Shown one piece after another: positions 33,674 to 45,010 of a stretch of DNA of 64,000 nt. Numbering within the stretch: the first letter of the stretch is position 1; each line of letters begins with the position of its first letter. The notes below the pieces were generated by a model. It was not told the origin of the DNA and ran no database searches. It was given only the letters and a program-made list of their open reading frames with translations. Position numbers and translations under genes: made by a program. The DNA comes from Pseudeuparius sepicola. Taxonomy: Eukaryota > Arthropoda > Insecta > Coleoptera > Anthribidae. The stretch covers positions 32,178,365 to 32,242,364 of the forward strand of contig OY987304.1 of assembly GCA_963920635.1 (NCBI GenBank), given 5' to 3'.

Positions 33674-33722
33674 GCGCTTGCCCAAGAACGTTAAACCAGA
33701 CTTAACGTTCTTGGCGCTTGCC
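33674..33722. repeat. 31-bp palindrome flanked by 9-bp direct repeats
   Basis: Direct repeats GCGCTTGCC (33674-33682, 33714-33722) enclose a 31-bp unit whose 12-bp arms CAAGAACGTTAA and TTAACGTTCTTG are perfect complements around ACCAGAC. It looks like the two tips of a transposon joined after internal deletion. Confidence 0.6.
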
Positions 33723-33865
33723 AATATGCTATGTATAGATTTTGTTATGTCGTTTTGAACGGCGGCCATTTTATATGTGGCAGACAAAGCGAGTACGTTG
33801 TGAGTTAATTTCGTGAATTTGTGAACTAAAAGTAACTGTGATTAAGGGGAAAATATACTCTTACG

Positions 33866-33938
33866 ATGGTGAATTGTTCAGCTTTTGGTTGCAAAAGCAG
33901 AAGTGAAAAGCAAGAGCCCGGGATTTCGTTTCACAGAT
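33866..33938 (+). pseudogene. THAP domain first-exon fragment
   Basis: ATG opens MVNCSAFGCKSRSEK and runs to GISFHR, the standard start of a THAP domain (C.{4}C, then SFHRFP). At the place where relatives have a GT donor, CACAG is followed by ATAAAT, so the exon stops at TAA after FHR. No second exon with a C..HF motif was found downstream. Either the donor has been lost or the splice partner is farther away. Confidence 0.5.
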
Positions 33939-34572
33939 AAATATTTAACAAGCTACCTACCTTTGAAAGGTGCCCTAAAACATTATTTTTTCTCAATATA
34001 ACTTCTTCAAATTGCTTCTACCTTTTAGTATGATAAAGTGCATTATTTTTTTTTTTGTAAATAAGGACCAATATAATTATTTTTTTAACATCGTTTTTAT
34101 TGAAAATTTCTTATGGTTAGTTAGTTTCATAAAATATGGGCTGTTTTCCATGGGCGTGCATTATTTATTTTGTTTTGATTGATTCGAAATCGCCGCAAAT
34201 AAATATATTTCAGCACTTGACACTAGACACTAGAACTAGACTTACAGAAATTATCTGCAAAAAAATACCAATATTTCAAATTACATGTAAGTCAAAATTA
34301 ACTATCTTTTCATTTTTAACATTTGTGATATTGGCTAAGAACGCGTTTTATGCTACGCCACTACTGCGGCCTGTCGTGCGATGTGGCAGTCGGTAACACG
34401 GCTGCGATCGCTGTTAGGCGTCCTCTCTCTTTCTTTGTGTAAGAATTCAACGGACGACATTATGGGCAAGTTTTTAAATTTAAAGTCAATAGGTACAAAT
34501 ATGCGATGGAATCCATCAAGCCAATCACCTGACAAAATCCAGACTTCTATACAGCAATCGGGGTAGGTATAG

Positions 34573-35084
34573 CAGGGACCCTTTAAAATAAGGGGACCCA
34601 GCATTATACTTTCCAAAGTGAGGCCTATTCTTTCCTCATTCTAATAGTATCAGTGATGCCAAGTATGCCATTTTATTGGAGAATCTATGAATATAACAGG
34701 TACTTTGATTGTTAGAAAAAATTAATAATGGTTTCCATGATTTCTAAAAATTAGACTTGACAATGTTGTGTCTACAATTACAGAATATGGCAACTGTCAA
34801 ATAAAACAAATTTATTGTATAGTTGAAATTCTTTAATTGTCACATCTCTGAGTATCTGGAAGTTAGAAAACTTAAAAATTGTGAATTATGATGGGAAATT
34901 GTTTGCCTCCTTTAGAATCTGTGGTAGATAGCTATCACATTTAAAACCTAATGGCAGTTGGACACTGACATATAACATAACTTTGTACCAGCCCACTTAG
35001 GTGGTCTCCATGGAGTCTACAGAAAACAAACAATGTGATAGACTGTGAAATGCTGGGTCCCCTTATTTTAAAGAGTCATCCCTG
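34573..35084. mobile_element. hAT-type MITE, 512 bp
   Basis: Ends CAGGGACCCTTTAAAATAAG and complement of CAGGGATGACTCTTTAAAAT continue into a shared AAGGGGACCCAGCATT. Flanks AGGTATAG (34565-34572) and GGGTATAG (35085-35092) agree at 7 of 8 positions. No transposase. Confidence 0.7.
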
Positions 35085-35092
35085 GGGTATAG

Positions 35093-36600
35093 CAACGCCA
35101 CCTAACAAGACAAGGCCAGGGATTTATAATAGTTCGTTTGTACAAAATATCTTTCGCTTTACTTAAATTTATTAATTGTTTCGTTATCCATTCTTTTCTA
35201 GGTTGCTCAGATGAGATTACTTTTATTTCTCGTGTATGTTTTCTGATGTAGTCTGACAAAGTGTGAATAAAACACATCGCAATCGTGTGTGCATTTCTTT
35301 CATTATATAACCGATGCCACATTTCCTTTTTTAAGTCTTCTTTTATTGCTTGATAGTTAACGATTTTTTTTGCGTTCTTATTTTTCAGAGAATTTGTTTC
35401 ATTTTGTATAGTTTATTGTTTTATTTATCAAACACATATTTTTGTTTTATAAAGGCAACAACCCCATCATTTCTGTTAAAGTTCCCCTCATTGTACACCA
35501 TACTATAACCCGGTATATCTCTGTATAATGTATTTTAAAAGTTTCCGTTTAATATGATTATATCAATCTCTTCCCGCACCTGAGACAACATAATCTTTAA
35601 CTCATCAATATTTTTTCTTAAGCTCCTCATATTTAAATGCAACATTTTTATTTTTGCCGCTGATGTGTTTATTAAGTCATTAAATTCTGTCAGATCTTCC
35701 ACAACCTCAGCATCCACCGATCTTTCATTGAAATCACGAATGTATGCGTCCATAGCTACTTTTGTAGATATATATTTCGGATTATTTCGCTAACAATAGA
35801 ACACGAACACAATGAAGCAAAAATCCAAAACCCAACCCACCCTCACATCTTATACACCAACACGTTAAAAGAGGGAATCTATAAAGTTACAATCTACTTT
35901 TGAATGTTTACATTAGTTATTCTTAGATCTAGTTCTAACCTTTGCACTACCAACATCCGGTTTATTTGCTTTGGGCTTTGACGCCAAAACAATATTTTTT
36001 CGAAGCAGGGTCAAGTTCATTTAGCCCCATCTGAAGATTTTGGGAGTTATGTTGTTTTTTCTTCTCCTTAAAAACTTCAGGTTCTTCATCAAGCAGGCTT
36101 GCAGCAGATCTCAAAGTTGATATTGTGGGAGTCTGGGGTGCGCTGTTTCTAGCAGTATATATTGGAGTTGTTCTTGATCGTCTTGGTCTTCAAGATCTAA
36201 TTACCGTATAGCTTTTCTGGCCTACAAATAATCTATTCCCTTTAATATAACTCCTTTCATCACTGTGTTGTCTTGCAACTAACAGATGTTTCTTGAGTAT
36301 CTTCCCTTCTTCTCGTTGCTTTATAGTTTGATCTTGGGCAATAGTAACTCGTGTGCCTTTCAATTTCTTGCAATTCTGTAGAATCTTCTTTGTTTGAAAG
36401 GAAAGTAGCTCTACCTTTATTGGATTTTTTGTGAGGATTCCAGGTGATACACATCGTTGATATCTTGTGCAGTAATATTTACTTCGAGCAGCTGATTCAG
36501 TTCTTCTCTGACAGAATCTATGTTGACTGCTTGCACTTTTTGTAGGCCAAAAATCACTACATTATTTTTTCTGCTTTGCCTATATTGTGCCTCTAGCCGA
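35093..36600 (-). mobile_element. Old LINE copy (LINE C) with ORF1 and endonuclease relics
   Basis: In element order: about 36570-36190, an ORF1 domain with KKLKGTRVTIAQDQTIKQRE and ERSYIKGNRLFVGQ, matching the ORF1 of LINE B in order; 35753-35535, the start of the endonuclease (KIKMLHLNMRSLRKNIDELK, DIIIL); 35322-35093, the linker between endonuclease and RT (EWITKQLINLSKAKDILYK). Large internal deletions and stops show it is inactive. It is related to but clearly diverged from LINE B. Confidence 0.75.
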
Positions 36601-36840
36601 TTTTCAGTTCCGTTCTATTCTTCAGCACTTCTTGTAAAACTCTCTCTATGTCTGAGCCTTGATTGCTGTCAGGCATTTCAGTGCGTGGACTGCTTTATAT
36701 TGTACCTGCTTATCGGTGTTTGCTTTTTTTTTCTTATTTGCACTTTACTGGTTCCCCGTGAATGATTTGTTGTGAAATATATAGTTTACATTTGTCTATT
36801 TTGCAACTTTCGTTGTACATTGACCCAGCGGGGTATTGCA

Positions 36841-37640
36841 CCGGGAGATAGTGACAGATTTTTGGACGTGATTTTACTCAGTATGCCTTTCAAGGGGCAT
36901 TATGTGGCACATATTCTCATAATAATAAGGTATGAATCAGAGAGTCATCCTGGGTTCTTCATGTGAAAAACTGAGTTTTCAATTATTCGAAAAATATGCG
37001 TTTTGATATGATTTTATACAGGCTGCCATGTGTTTTATAATGAACTTCAAAATAAAAAATTCCTCGGAAAAAATAGGCATACCGTTAGGGTGGGTCCAAA
37101 GGGCTAGTATTGCCACGTGACCTTGTATTTTAATAATTAATTTTTCCACGTTTCTGAACAGGCTGCCAATGAGAAGTACGCAAGTTCTTATTATGAAAAT
37201 GCTGTAAAAAAGATGACATACCGTTTGCGCATGTCCAAGTACACTTTACATCGAATAACTCGTTTAACTGATTAAATAACATTCAATTTAAACAGTACTT
37301 GGACATGCGCGAAAGGTATGCCATCCTTTTTTCAGCATTTTCATAATGAGAACTTGCACACTTCTCAGTGGCTGCCTGTTCAGAAACTTTGGACCCACCC
37401 TAACGGTATGCCTATTTTTCCAGAGGAATTTTTTATTTTGAAGTTCATTATAAAACACATGGCAGCCTGTATAAAATCATATCAAAACGCATATTTTTCG
37501 AATAATTGAAAACTCAGTTTTTCACATGAAGAACCCAGGATGACTCTCTGATTCATACCTTATTATTGTGAGAATATGTGCCACATAATGCCCTGCATAC
37601 TGAGTAAAATCACGTCCAAAAATCTGTCACTATCTCCCGG
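36841..37640. repeat. 800-bp foldback with about 370-410-bp arms
   Basis: The sequence from CCGGGAGATAGTGACAG at 36841 to its complement at 37640 is one long inverted repeat around a loop of about 40 nt near 37255-37290. Arms agree at nearly all positions I compared. The left arm has an extra segment of about 49 bp (GGCTAGTATTGCCACGTGAC onward) absent from the right arm. Open frames on both strands (36520-36966, 37318-37509) are by-products. No clear target duplication was seen. Confidence 0.75.
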
Positions 37641-37642
37641 TC

Positions 37643-37645
<3 letters not shown>

Positions 37646-37685
<40 letters not shown>
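37646..37685. repeat. TAA microsatellite, tail of LINE B
   Basis: About twelve TAA units. On the minus strand this is the TTA-repeat 3' tail that follows the last bases of LINE B. Confidence 0.8.
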
Positions 37686-40447
37686 GGTTTTTATTTAACA
37701 AACAATTGAAATTACAATATTCAGAGGTACAATTCCTTATTGTTGAAATAAAAACAAATAAATCACAGAAACTGTACATAAGCAGTTTGTGCGTGATATA
37801 ATTAAAGCAATACATAATACACAGATTTTCTATTGTTAGTGCAAATACAAATAAATCTCAGAAACTAAGCCGAAGCAATGAATTCATCTGACAGAGACAC
37901 AAACACACAGTCACATCCAGGTTGGCGTCATGTTAAGGTAAGTAAGTCAAAAGCCGGTAAGTAATGTATATTCATATTATGTTAGTAAAGTCAAATTCAG
38001 GTAGGTACACGTGGTTTGTAAAGTTTATTTTTGAATTTAACAACTTTCTCTCCTTTTTTTTAATTTTTTATAATTGCATGAATAATTTCTCTATTGTGTT
38101 CATTCAACCAATCTTTAATTTTTTTTCTTAAACCCGCTTGTTCCGATTTTTGATTTAACTTCTTCTGGTAAGATATTGATAAATTTTGGGGCAAGGTGGT
38201 TGGCGTATTTTTGTCCAATGGACTTCATAGCTCTGGGAACATTGTAATTAGTATCTCTGTATCGTGTTGGATAGTTATGAGCAACATCTTCTAGCTGAAT
38301 TTTACCGCTATTTACATATATCAAAGTTTTTTGGAAAAATAGCTGACGAATATCAAATATACCACTCTCTCTATACAGTAGTTCGGAAGGATATGTTATT
38401 CTTTTCTGAAATATTATTTTTAGTATCCATTTCTGAATTACATTTAAATTTTGTAGGTAATTATCGCGAACTCCACCCCATCCCATAATTCCATACGACA
38501 AATGTGGTACTACTAATGTGGTGTATAGAGTTTTTAAATATTGAACCTTTAAATAATTTCTTAGGTAGCGAAATCTGTATATGAAACCTCTAGTTTTTTT
38601 GAATCACACTTTTTATTTGTAGGTTCCATCGCATGTGGCTATCCAGTGTTATTCCCAAATATTTAAGTGATGTAGCTTCAGGAATTCCAATCTTGTTGCC
38701 CACATTGAGGGTTCCCAACTGTGGTAAATAGTTGGAATACGATGTAAAAACCATATATTTCGTTTTGTCGCAATTTAGGGTAAGTTTATTGTATTGAAAC
38801 CATTTAGCAATAGTAATAAAATCAGTTTCTGCTTGTTCCTTTAAAGACTGCCAACTGTCGGCTGTATATAATATAGCGGTATCGTCAGCATAGCTTATGA
38901 TTTTACCTGTAGAGTGAGTGGTCAAGAGATCATTTATGTAAATTGTAAATAGGAGGGGACCCAAGACTGTGCCCTGGGGAACTCCGTAGCGTACATCTCT
39001 AGCATCACTAACTGTTCCATCGATTTCCACAATCTGTTTTCTAGAAGTAAGGTAACTGGTTATTAATTCCTTAATTTTACCTCTTAGACCATAAGATTCC
39101 AATTTTTTAATTAGTCCGCTATGGCAAACTGTGTCAAATGCTTTTGACAGGTCGACGAACACACACATTGCTGGTTTGTTTTTATTCAAAGCTTGATACA
39201 AAAACGACGTTAATTTATGTTTTGCGTCCTCTGTTGATCTGCCTTCACGAAAACCAAATTTCCATTCTGATATTACTTTAAGTTTTTCAAGAAATTTTAC
39301 TATACGCTTCTTTATTATTTTTTCTATAATTTTTGATACGTTAGAGATTAAGGAAATGGGACGGTAATTGTTTATATCTTCGTTAGATCCACTTTTATGT
39401 AGTGGTCGTACAACACCCAATTTTAACACATCGGGAAAGGTTCCATTTTCAAAAGATAAATTTATCAAAAAAGTCAATGGTGTTACGATCTCTGCTGCTA
39501 TTTGTTTGAGAGTTTCAGATCTAATATTCTCAAACCGTTCTTTAGTTCTTTTATTACCGCCTGTGCTTCATAAGCATCTGTAGGATATAGATACATTGTG
39601 CTCTCAATATACTTCCCATGTTTTATAAAATCATCAGGAATTTGAATATTTTCCGCTAATGTTTCTCCAATTTGACTAAAAAACCTGTTGAACGCACAGC
39701 ATATTTCCCTTTTATCACAAATACTATGTCCGTTTTCTTTCTTAACTGTATTTACTTTTGTATTTGGTGACCGTTTATTACAAATTTCATTCACACAATT
39801 CCACAGGGCTTTTGAGTCGTTTATGTTCTTATTTATTAACTTCTGTGCATAATTCATTTTTGCCGTCTTAATGGATTTATCTAAATTATGTTGGCTTGTT
39901 CTATATGCTTCTTTAAGAGGCTGGTTCTGTGGTTCTCTAATAATTTGTTTATATAGGGTGTGTTTGTTGTTTATTAATTTAAGTAGACTTTTTGTAATCC
40001 ATCTGTTTTTTGGTGTGTTCTTTCTATTAAAGTATATCACGTTTGTGTGTTTGTTTATATAGTAATTAAGTCTGTCAATGAAAGATTGTGTTGCTCTATT
40101 AACGTCATTTTCACTGTAGATATGCCGCCAATTTTCTTTTTTCAAATCTGAATTAAGATTTTTGTAGTTGATAAACTTTTTTGACTTTTGTTGGTGAGAC
40201 TGAATATTATTATTTTCGTGGATTATTAATGAAATTGGAAAGTGATCAGTAATATAGTATTCGAAAACGAAAGAACCAAGGCCCTGAAATTTAACGCGAT
40301 TATTTCCTTCTTTAATGAAAATATGATCAATGCATGTTTTACTTTGTGGACGTGTATATATATTTATGTATGACATGTTACCAAAGTAGCTTAGTGAGTT
40401 TTTGTATTGTTCTGTTTGTTCGGTATCTGAAAACAGATTTATGTTAA

Positions 40448-41926
40448 CCCATTAGCGCCTTGCGTTACCATATGGCAACGTCCAACAGGTGATCTTTTCG
40501 ACGCGTCCTAACTTGTCAGCGATTTTATTTCGTTTACGGTAGGAATCTTATTACCGACGTATTACTGTTTGGAATACATTCGTACTGGCAAATTCAGTTT
40601 ACATTTGATTGTTAGAGTGTGAGCAGTGCTAGAATATACCATTGAAATAAATCATCGAAAAAAATTGAGCCTCGGTTTGAGTAAGTATGTTTATTTTTAT
40701 GTGTCACATATTTTTGTTACTTTGGATTTATATTTATGTATAGAATGCGTTAGAGTATTCATTGACAAAATATAAAGACATTTTACTAAAAACTAGCTGA
40801 CTTACATATTCGTAAACATGACTGTTGCCATATGGCAACGCTAGGCGCTTACATTCAGTAAATATTTATTTTTCAATTCCAGGAGAGGATTCTCAGTTTC
40901 TCAAGCACTAGATATGATTTACAATGATGAAACTTAGACCAATGATTGAAATGCTAAAAGATCGATGTATCCACAATTTTGTTCCGGAATTGAACCTAGC
41001 ATACGATGAAAGTATGGTAAAGTATTATGGGAAGCACAGTTGCAAACAGTTTATTCGGGGCAAGCCAATCAGGTTTGGCTACAAAATCTGGAGCCTATAG
41101 GCTCCAGATTTAGTGTTTATAAACACTAAAGATGGCTACCTAATAAACTTTGATTTTTATCAGGGAAAGAGTCCTAAAATGAATTCGGACTATGATGTTC
41201 TATTTGGTAAAGCGGCTAGCCCACTTCTGATAATGTTAGATGAACTTCCGCTAGGAAAAAGACAGTTGGGGTATACTTTCTATATGGATAATTTATTTTC
41301 TAATCCAGCACTATTTTCTTTTTTGCAATTTCGCGGCTATTCCGCCATTGGGACAATTCGAGAAAATAGAAGTCCAACACAGTGCACCCTAACTAACAAC
41401 TTGCGTATCAAGTTCGTCCTAAAGGTGCTGGAAGACATGCAGGATCAATAGAGTCCTCAGATAATAGCCGTATTTCAGATAATATTAGATTTGATAGAAT
41501 TGACCACTTTGTTCAGCATACAGAAGGCCATAAAAAAAGAAGGTGCGCGCGCAGTACATGCAAGTCCATAATTAGAACAATGTGCTGGAAGTGTAATGTA
41601 GCCTTGTGTATTGACTATTTCCAGCCATTCCATTGTCGATAGCATAATCTGCTATTGCATATTATTGAAAATAATATATACTTGACGATATTACACTGTT
41701 TCATTGCTTTCCAAATAACTGCCAAAACCTTTTTGATTTCTTATAAAATTAGACACTTTGACTTCACAAGCTCCTAGCGTTACCATATGGCAACAGCCTA
41801 TATTTCAAAAAGTACTACTCAGATAGTTTTGGAATAAAATATTTTCGTTTCAGGGAGTCATTTTTTACAGTTATTTAAGAAAAAATATCGATATTTGAGA
41901 AAATACATAATTCAGGCGTTAATGGG
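40448..41926 (+). mobile_element. piggyBac-like element inserted in LINE B
   Basis: TTAA at 40444-40447 and 41927-41930 flanks inverted ends CCCATTAGCGCC and GGCGTTAATGGG (11 of 12 paired). The element is 1479 bp, on the opposite strand to the LINE, and contains a shortened transposase gene. Removing it with one TTAA puts the LINE endonuclease back in one frame across the junction (HILIGDIN then NLFSD), which confirms both the boundaries and that the LINE was there first. The near-palindrome GTTRCCATATGGCAAC occurs three times inside. Confidence 0.92.
40924..41643 (+). pseudogene. piggyBac transposase remnant
   Basis: The first block (40924-41100) reads [26 protein letters not shown] and RFGYKIW, matching the Asp-bearing first catalytic region of DDE_Tnp_1_7. 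The second (41113-41451) has GYLINFDFYQGK, Y.FYMDNLFSNPALFSFL and AIGTIRENR. The third (41459-41643) has HKKRRCARSTCK, CWKCNVALCIDYFQPFH, the C-terminal Cys-rich finger. Together this is about the last 235 residues of a protein that is usually 500-600 long. A frameshift at 41084-41130 coincides with two overlapping perfect palindromes, and another lies near 41450. The element cannot encode active transposase. Confidence 0.85.
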
Positions 41927-42489
41927 TTAATGTCACCAATTAATATATGGTTTAGTACTGTTTTTTTAGTGAGTAAATATTGAAACAAACTGTATATATC
42001 AGAATGTGGTGGTCTATATAAACAAGTTAGCAAAAACTTAATTCTAATTTTACTTCCAACTCCAAGCACGTTACAGGTCCTATATAAACTTTTCTGTGAT
42101 ATAATACATCCAGAGTTTCTTTTACAAAAACAATAACTCCATCACACTTATTATATTTACCCTCGCTATACATAGTTTTCTATCCCTTCAAATTAAAAAT
42201 TTCTATATCATGGACTATATTCGTTTCAGTTAAAACTATTATTTCAAATTCCTTAGTAAACTGGTTTAAAAAACACAGCAAGTGATCAAAATTTTTGTAA
42301 ATACTTCTTATATTAATGTGAATAATTTTGTTGATATTTCCTTTTGGAGCATAATTATCAAATTGTTTTATATCAGTTATAGTGGTTGCATCAATTTTTT
42401 CAGTAGGAAAATCACGTATAAAAGGCTTCATTTTTTTTATCTATTTTTTTTACATTATTACATATTATTACATATTTAAAGAATAATGC

Positions 42490-43338
42490 TTATTTATTAG
42501 ACCTTGTTCTAGTTCTTAAGAAGTTTGTTTGCTTATTTGCTTTGGTTTTTGTTTCTAGTATATTTTTGGGAGTACCTGATTCTACGGTGTCCTGTTTCTT
42601 CTTTTCTTCGTTTGATGGGAAAACTTGCGCTCGTTCTTCTGGTTTATAATCATTTACCATTGGTGTTGGAGTTGGAGGTGCACTTGATGGGTGTTGGACA
42701 GAAACAGAGAATTCCTCTTCCTCCTCCAGCTGCTCTAGTTCTTTTGCCCAATAGATTTTTGAGCAAACGTAAAGTTTGCTTCCTTTTATGAAACACCTTT
42801 CTGTAGTAGTTTGTTTCAGTTTTCGAAGGTGACTTCTCAAAAATTTCCCCTCTTCTCGTTGATTTTCGGTAAGGTCGTTGGTAATAATAATGTTTGATCC
42901 TTTTAACTTTTTACAATTTCGCAGTATAAGATTTTTGCTTTGATAGGATACTAATTACACTTTTATTGGACTACGTCTTGAAGAACCCAGAGCGAACACA
43001 TCACTAAAATCTTTATCGGTGAGATCTATATTTAACAATGAATTTAACTTTTGACAGAGAATTTTTACAGTAACTTCACTGGATTTTTCCAAGCCAAGGA
43101 TTATTAAATTATTTTTTCTGCAGCACTTATCCAGTACTTCGAGTTTGCTTTTAAGTTTTTTATTATCTCTTTCAAGTTCTCTCACCTTACTATTAGCTTC
43201 CTTTAATTCCAGCAGTAATCTTGCTTCACTCGCTTCAACGATATTTCTTAGCTCCTTCTTGATGTTCACCAATTCTCCTTTAAAGGTTACAACTTCTTCT
43301 AAAATTTTATTTATAGCTCCTTCTTGTTCAGTCGGCAT
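42490..43338 (-). pseudogene. LINE B ORF1 (coiled coil plus RRM-like domain)
   Basis: 43338-42955 encodes a heptad-rich coiled coil (LLLELKEANSKVRELERDNK) followed by RKNNLIILGLEKS, the first strand of the RRM-like domain of LINE ORF1 proteins. After a frameshift around 42950 it continues with KKLKGSNIIITNDLTENQRE and ERCFIKGSKLYVCSKIYW, then a Pro/Glu-rich tail. Such proteins trimerise and coat LINE RNA. Confidence 0.75.
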
Positions 43339-43629
43339 CTCAAATAATATTCTTTAAAACCGTCCGTGCAGTTTGTCCGTTTCCTGCCCAATGACACAAA
43401 AAACAGTAACAGGTGGCACGTGGAAGAAGATCAATTGATACAAACAACAATATGCTCACACTCTCTCTATATTCAAAACCGAAATAAATTTCCGACTTGT
43501 TCACATTTACTTCAATTTTTTGTTTTAAGCGCACTACCAAGTACTACCGTCACTAAGGTCGACCACACATGGCTTAGTTAATCACTTATCTGAACATATG
43601 GTAATTATGGAACATACCGTATGCACCGC

Positions 43630-43945
43630 GCGATTCTCTTGAAATTTTGGCTACCCCCCATTTTCTAGGCCCCTGAACACGAATCTACGAAAGCGTAGAA
43701 GTGCCACCCGAATTTGTGTTTGAGAAACTGATCACCACCCTATTTTGCACCTTTTGCAACATCGAAACTTCGCGAATACCCGCGGAAAAACCGAAATTTT
43801 GAAAGATTTGTGCCGTGTTTACGTCCGGCCCGGCCGCTGTTTTCGCCCGACATTATTCGGCGCGCCAAGTTTCGATGTTGCAAAAGGTGCAAAGGTGATC
43901 AGTTTGAGCTGCATACAGTAAAAATTCGGGTTTGACGTTATTTCT
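43630..43945. repeat. Inverted repeat sharing a motif with the POLD2 intron-1 element
   Basis: GATCACCACC...TTTTGCACCTTTTGCAACATCGAAACTT (43729-43790) is repeated inverted at 43860-43910, with CCCGAATTT also paired. TTCTTGAAATTTTGGCTACC-like text at 43633-43655 matches the internal repeats of the 31.3-kb element. Confidence 0.55.
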
Positions 43946-44349
43946 TAATTCATTTGCATAATTTATGTCACAACAGGCTATTGAATACAAGAATTCATGT
44001 AACCTTGAGTCGACCAATCACGATACACAAACAATGTGTATCGTGCGACCAATGAAAACGTGGAACACAAAGCAGGTTTTAACCTCTCGTTTGAAGCACA
44101 GGACACAAAAAATAGAAGTTAGGGCAAACAGTTTGACGTTTTACCTATTTTGTCTTATGTGTGGTTTTTGCCAGAATCTGATTTATTTACTATTTCACTT
44201 ACTCAAGTTTGGCTGTCAGTTTCTCTCTTTACACTGCTTCCATCTACTTGTCAATTTTCGACTGAATTTACGATGCCAACGCCCCGACGGGACTATGGGA
44301 ACTAATATATGGGCCATCGTCACCATGGGAACGGTGCTAGCCACCGGGT

Positions 44350-45010
44350 CTACACTGCGTTGTTCTTTGTTGTATTGTTGCAGAATTTTTTAAAAAATAA
44401 AAGCATGCAAATGATCGTTACAACGAATTTAACTTCTAAAATAAAATAAAATGCTTGTTCGTTATGTTCCTTAAATTTGACAAGCTTACATGGCATACAT
44501 TCATAGATTTTATTAAGAAAAGCCAGTCTAAAAAGCAAGCAAGAGTATTTTGGTACCTTTTGATTTGAAATAAAGTCCATGGCTAGTTTTAGTGTGAGTA
44601 GGTATAAGTATAGAAAGCATAATTTTTTTAGTTTCTTCTTATAGTGGACCATTGGTTCGCTTTGGGGCCATAAACAATATTTTTTTATTTTCATTCTGCA
44701 TACGTTACAAAATTCTAGCTTCTTAAACTGGTTGAACAGATCATCCCTTAATTCCAAAATAGTGATTATTCTTCTGCAATTCACATAATGGTTTGCGCAC
44801 GCGATTTTCTTCATGGGCATGGAAATTTCATGTTATCACAAACAAATCTACCTAGGTACCTATATAAAAGCTCTGTTAATATGATAAAACTGCGAAATAT
44901 TGACGCAAAGAGAATTCGTGTCCGTAAAAAGGACGGAAATGGTAATAAAACGCTGGATATTTAAAATATGGGACATTCGAAACGACAGAAACTGTCATAC
45001 CTACCTATAA
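44350..45010 (+). mobile_element. CCTGGACC element family, copy B
   Basis: Parallels the interior of the complete copy at 48906-49779: TTGTTGCAGAAT, AAATAAAAGCATGCAAATG, CTTACATGGCATAC, AAAGCAAGCAAGAGTATTT, CCATGGCTAG and CTGGATATTTAAAAT in the same order. The end sequences are replaced. The minus-strand frame at 44820-44350 is by-product, and the same frame appears in the other copies. Confidence 0.65.

Larger units (their letters stand above)
38115..42431 (-). pseudogene. LINE B ORF2: endonuclease and reverse transcriptase
   Basis: The endonuclease begins with MKPFIRDFP, IIHINIRSIYKN and VLTETN, continues with LTCLYRPPHSD and ILIGD, and after the piggyBac insert reads CIDHIFI and TDHFPISL. 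Then comes a basic linker (NRWITKSLLKLINNKHTLYK) and the RT at 39477-38590: RPISLISNVSKI, FGFREGRST, FVDLSKAFDTV, GVPQGTVLGPLLFTIYIND, ISYADDTAIL and LKYLGITLDSHMRW, that is, all the catalytic boxes. The C-terminal part continues at 38501-38115 in another frame. Breaks: stops at 42180 and between 42069 and 42180, a frameshift near 39530 and another near 38550. The protein would have nicked DNA and reverse transcribed its own RNA. Confidence 0.88.
37690..43600 (-). mobile_element. Jockey/CR1-like LINE (LINE B), near full length, interrupted
   Basis: Runs on the minus strand from an upstream region near 43.6 kb through ORF1 (43338-42490) and ORF2 (42431-38115) to a 3' tail of TTA repeats. A piggyBac-like element occupies 40448-41926. 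The two ORFs carry a few stops and frameshifts, so it is no longer active but is recent enough that most of the coding sequence can be read. The order (coiled-coil ORF1, endonuclease, RT, no RNase H) fits the Jockey/CR1 group. Confidence 0.85.

Noticed and set aside
37646..37685. Short direct repeats considered as a CRISPR-like array
   Set aside because: Simple TAA microsatellite at a LINE tail; no spacers. No CRISPR array anywhere in the window.
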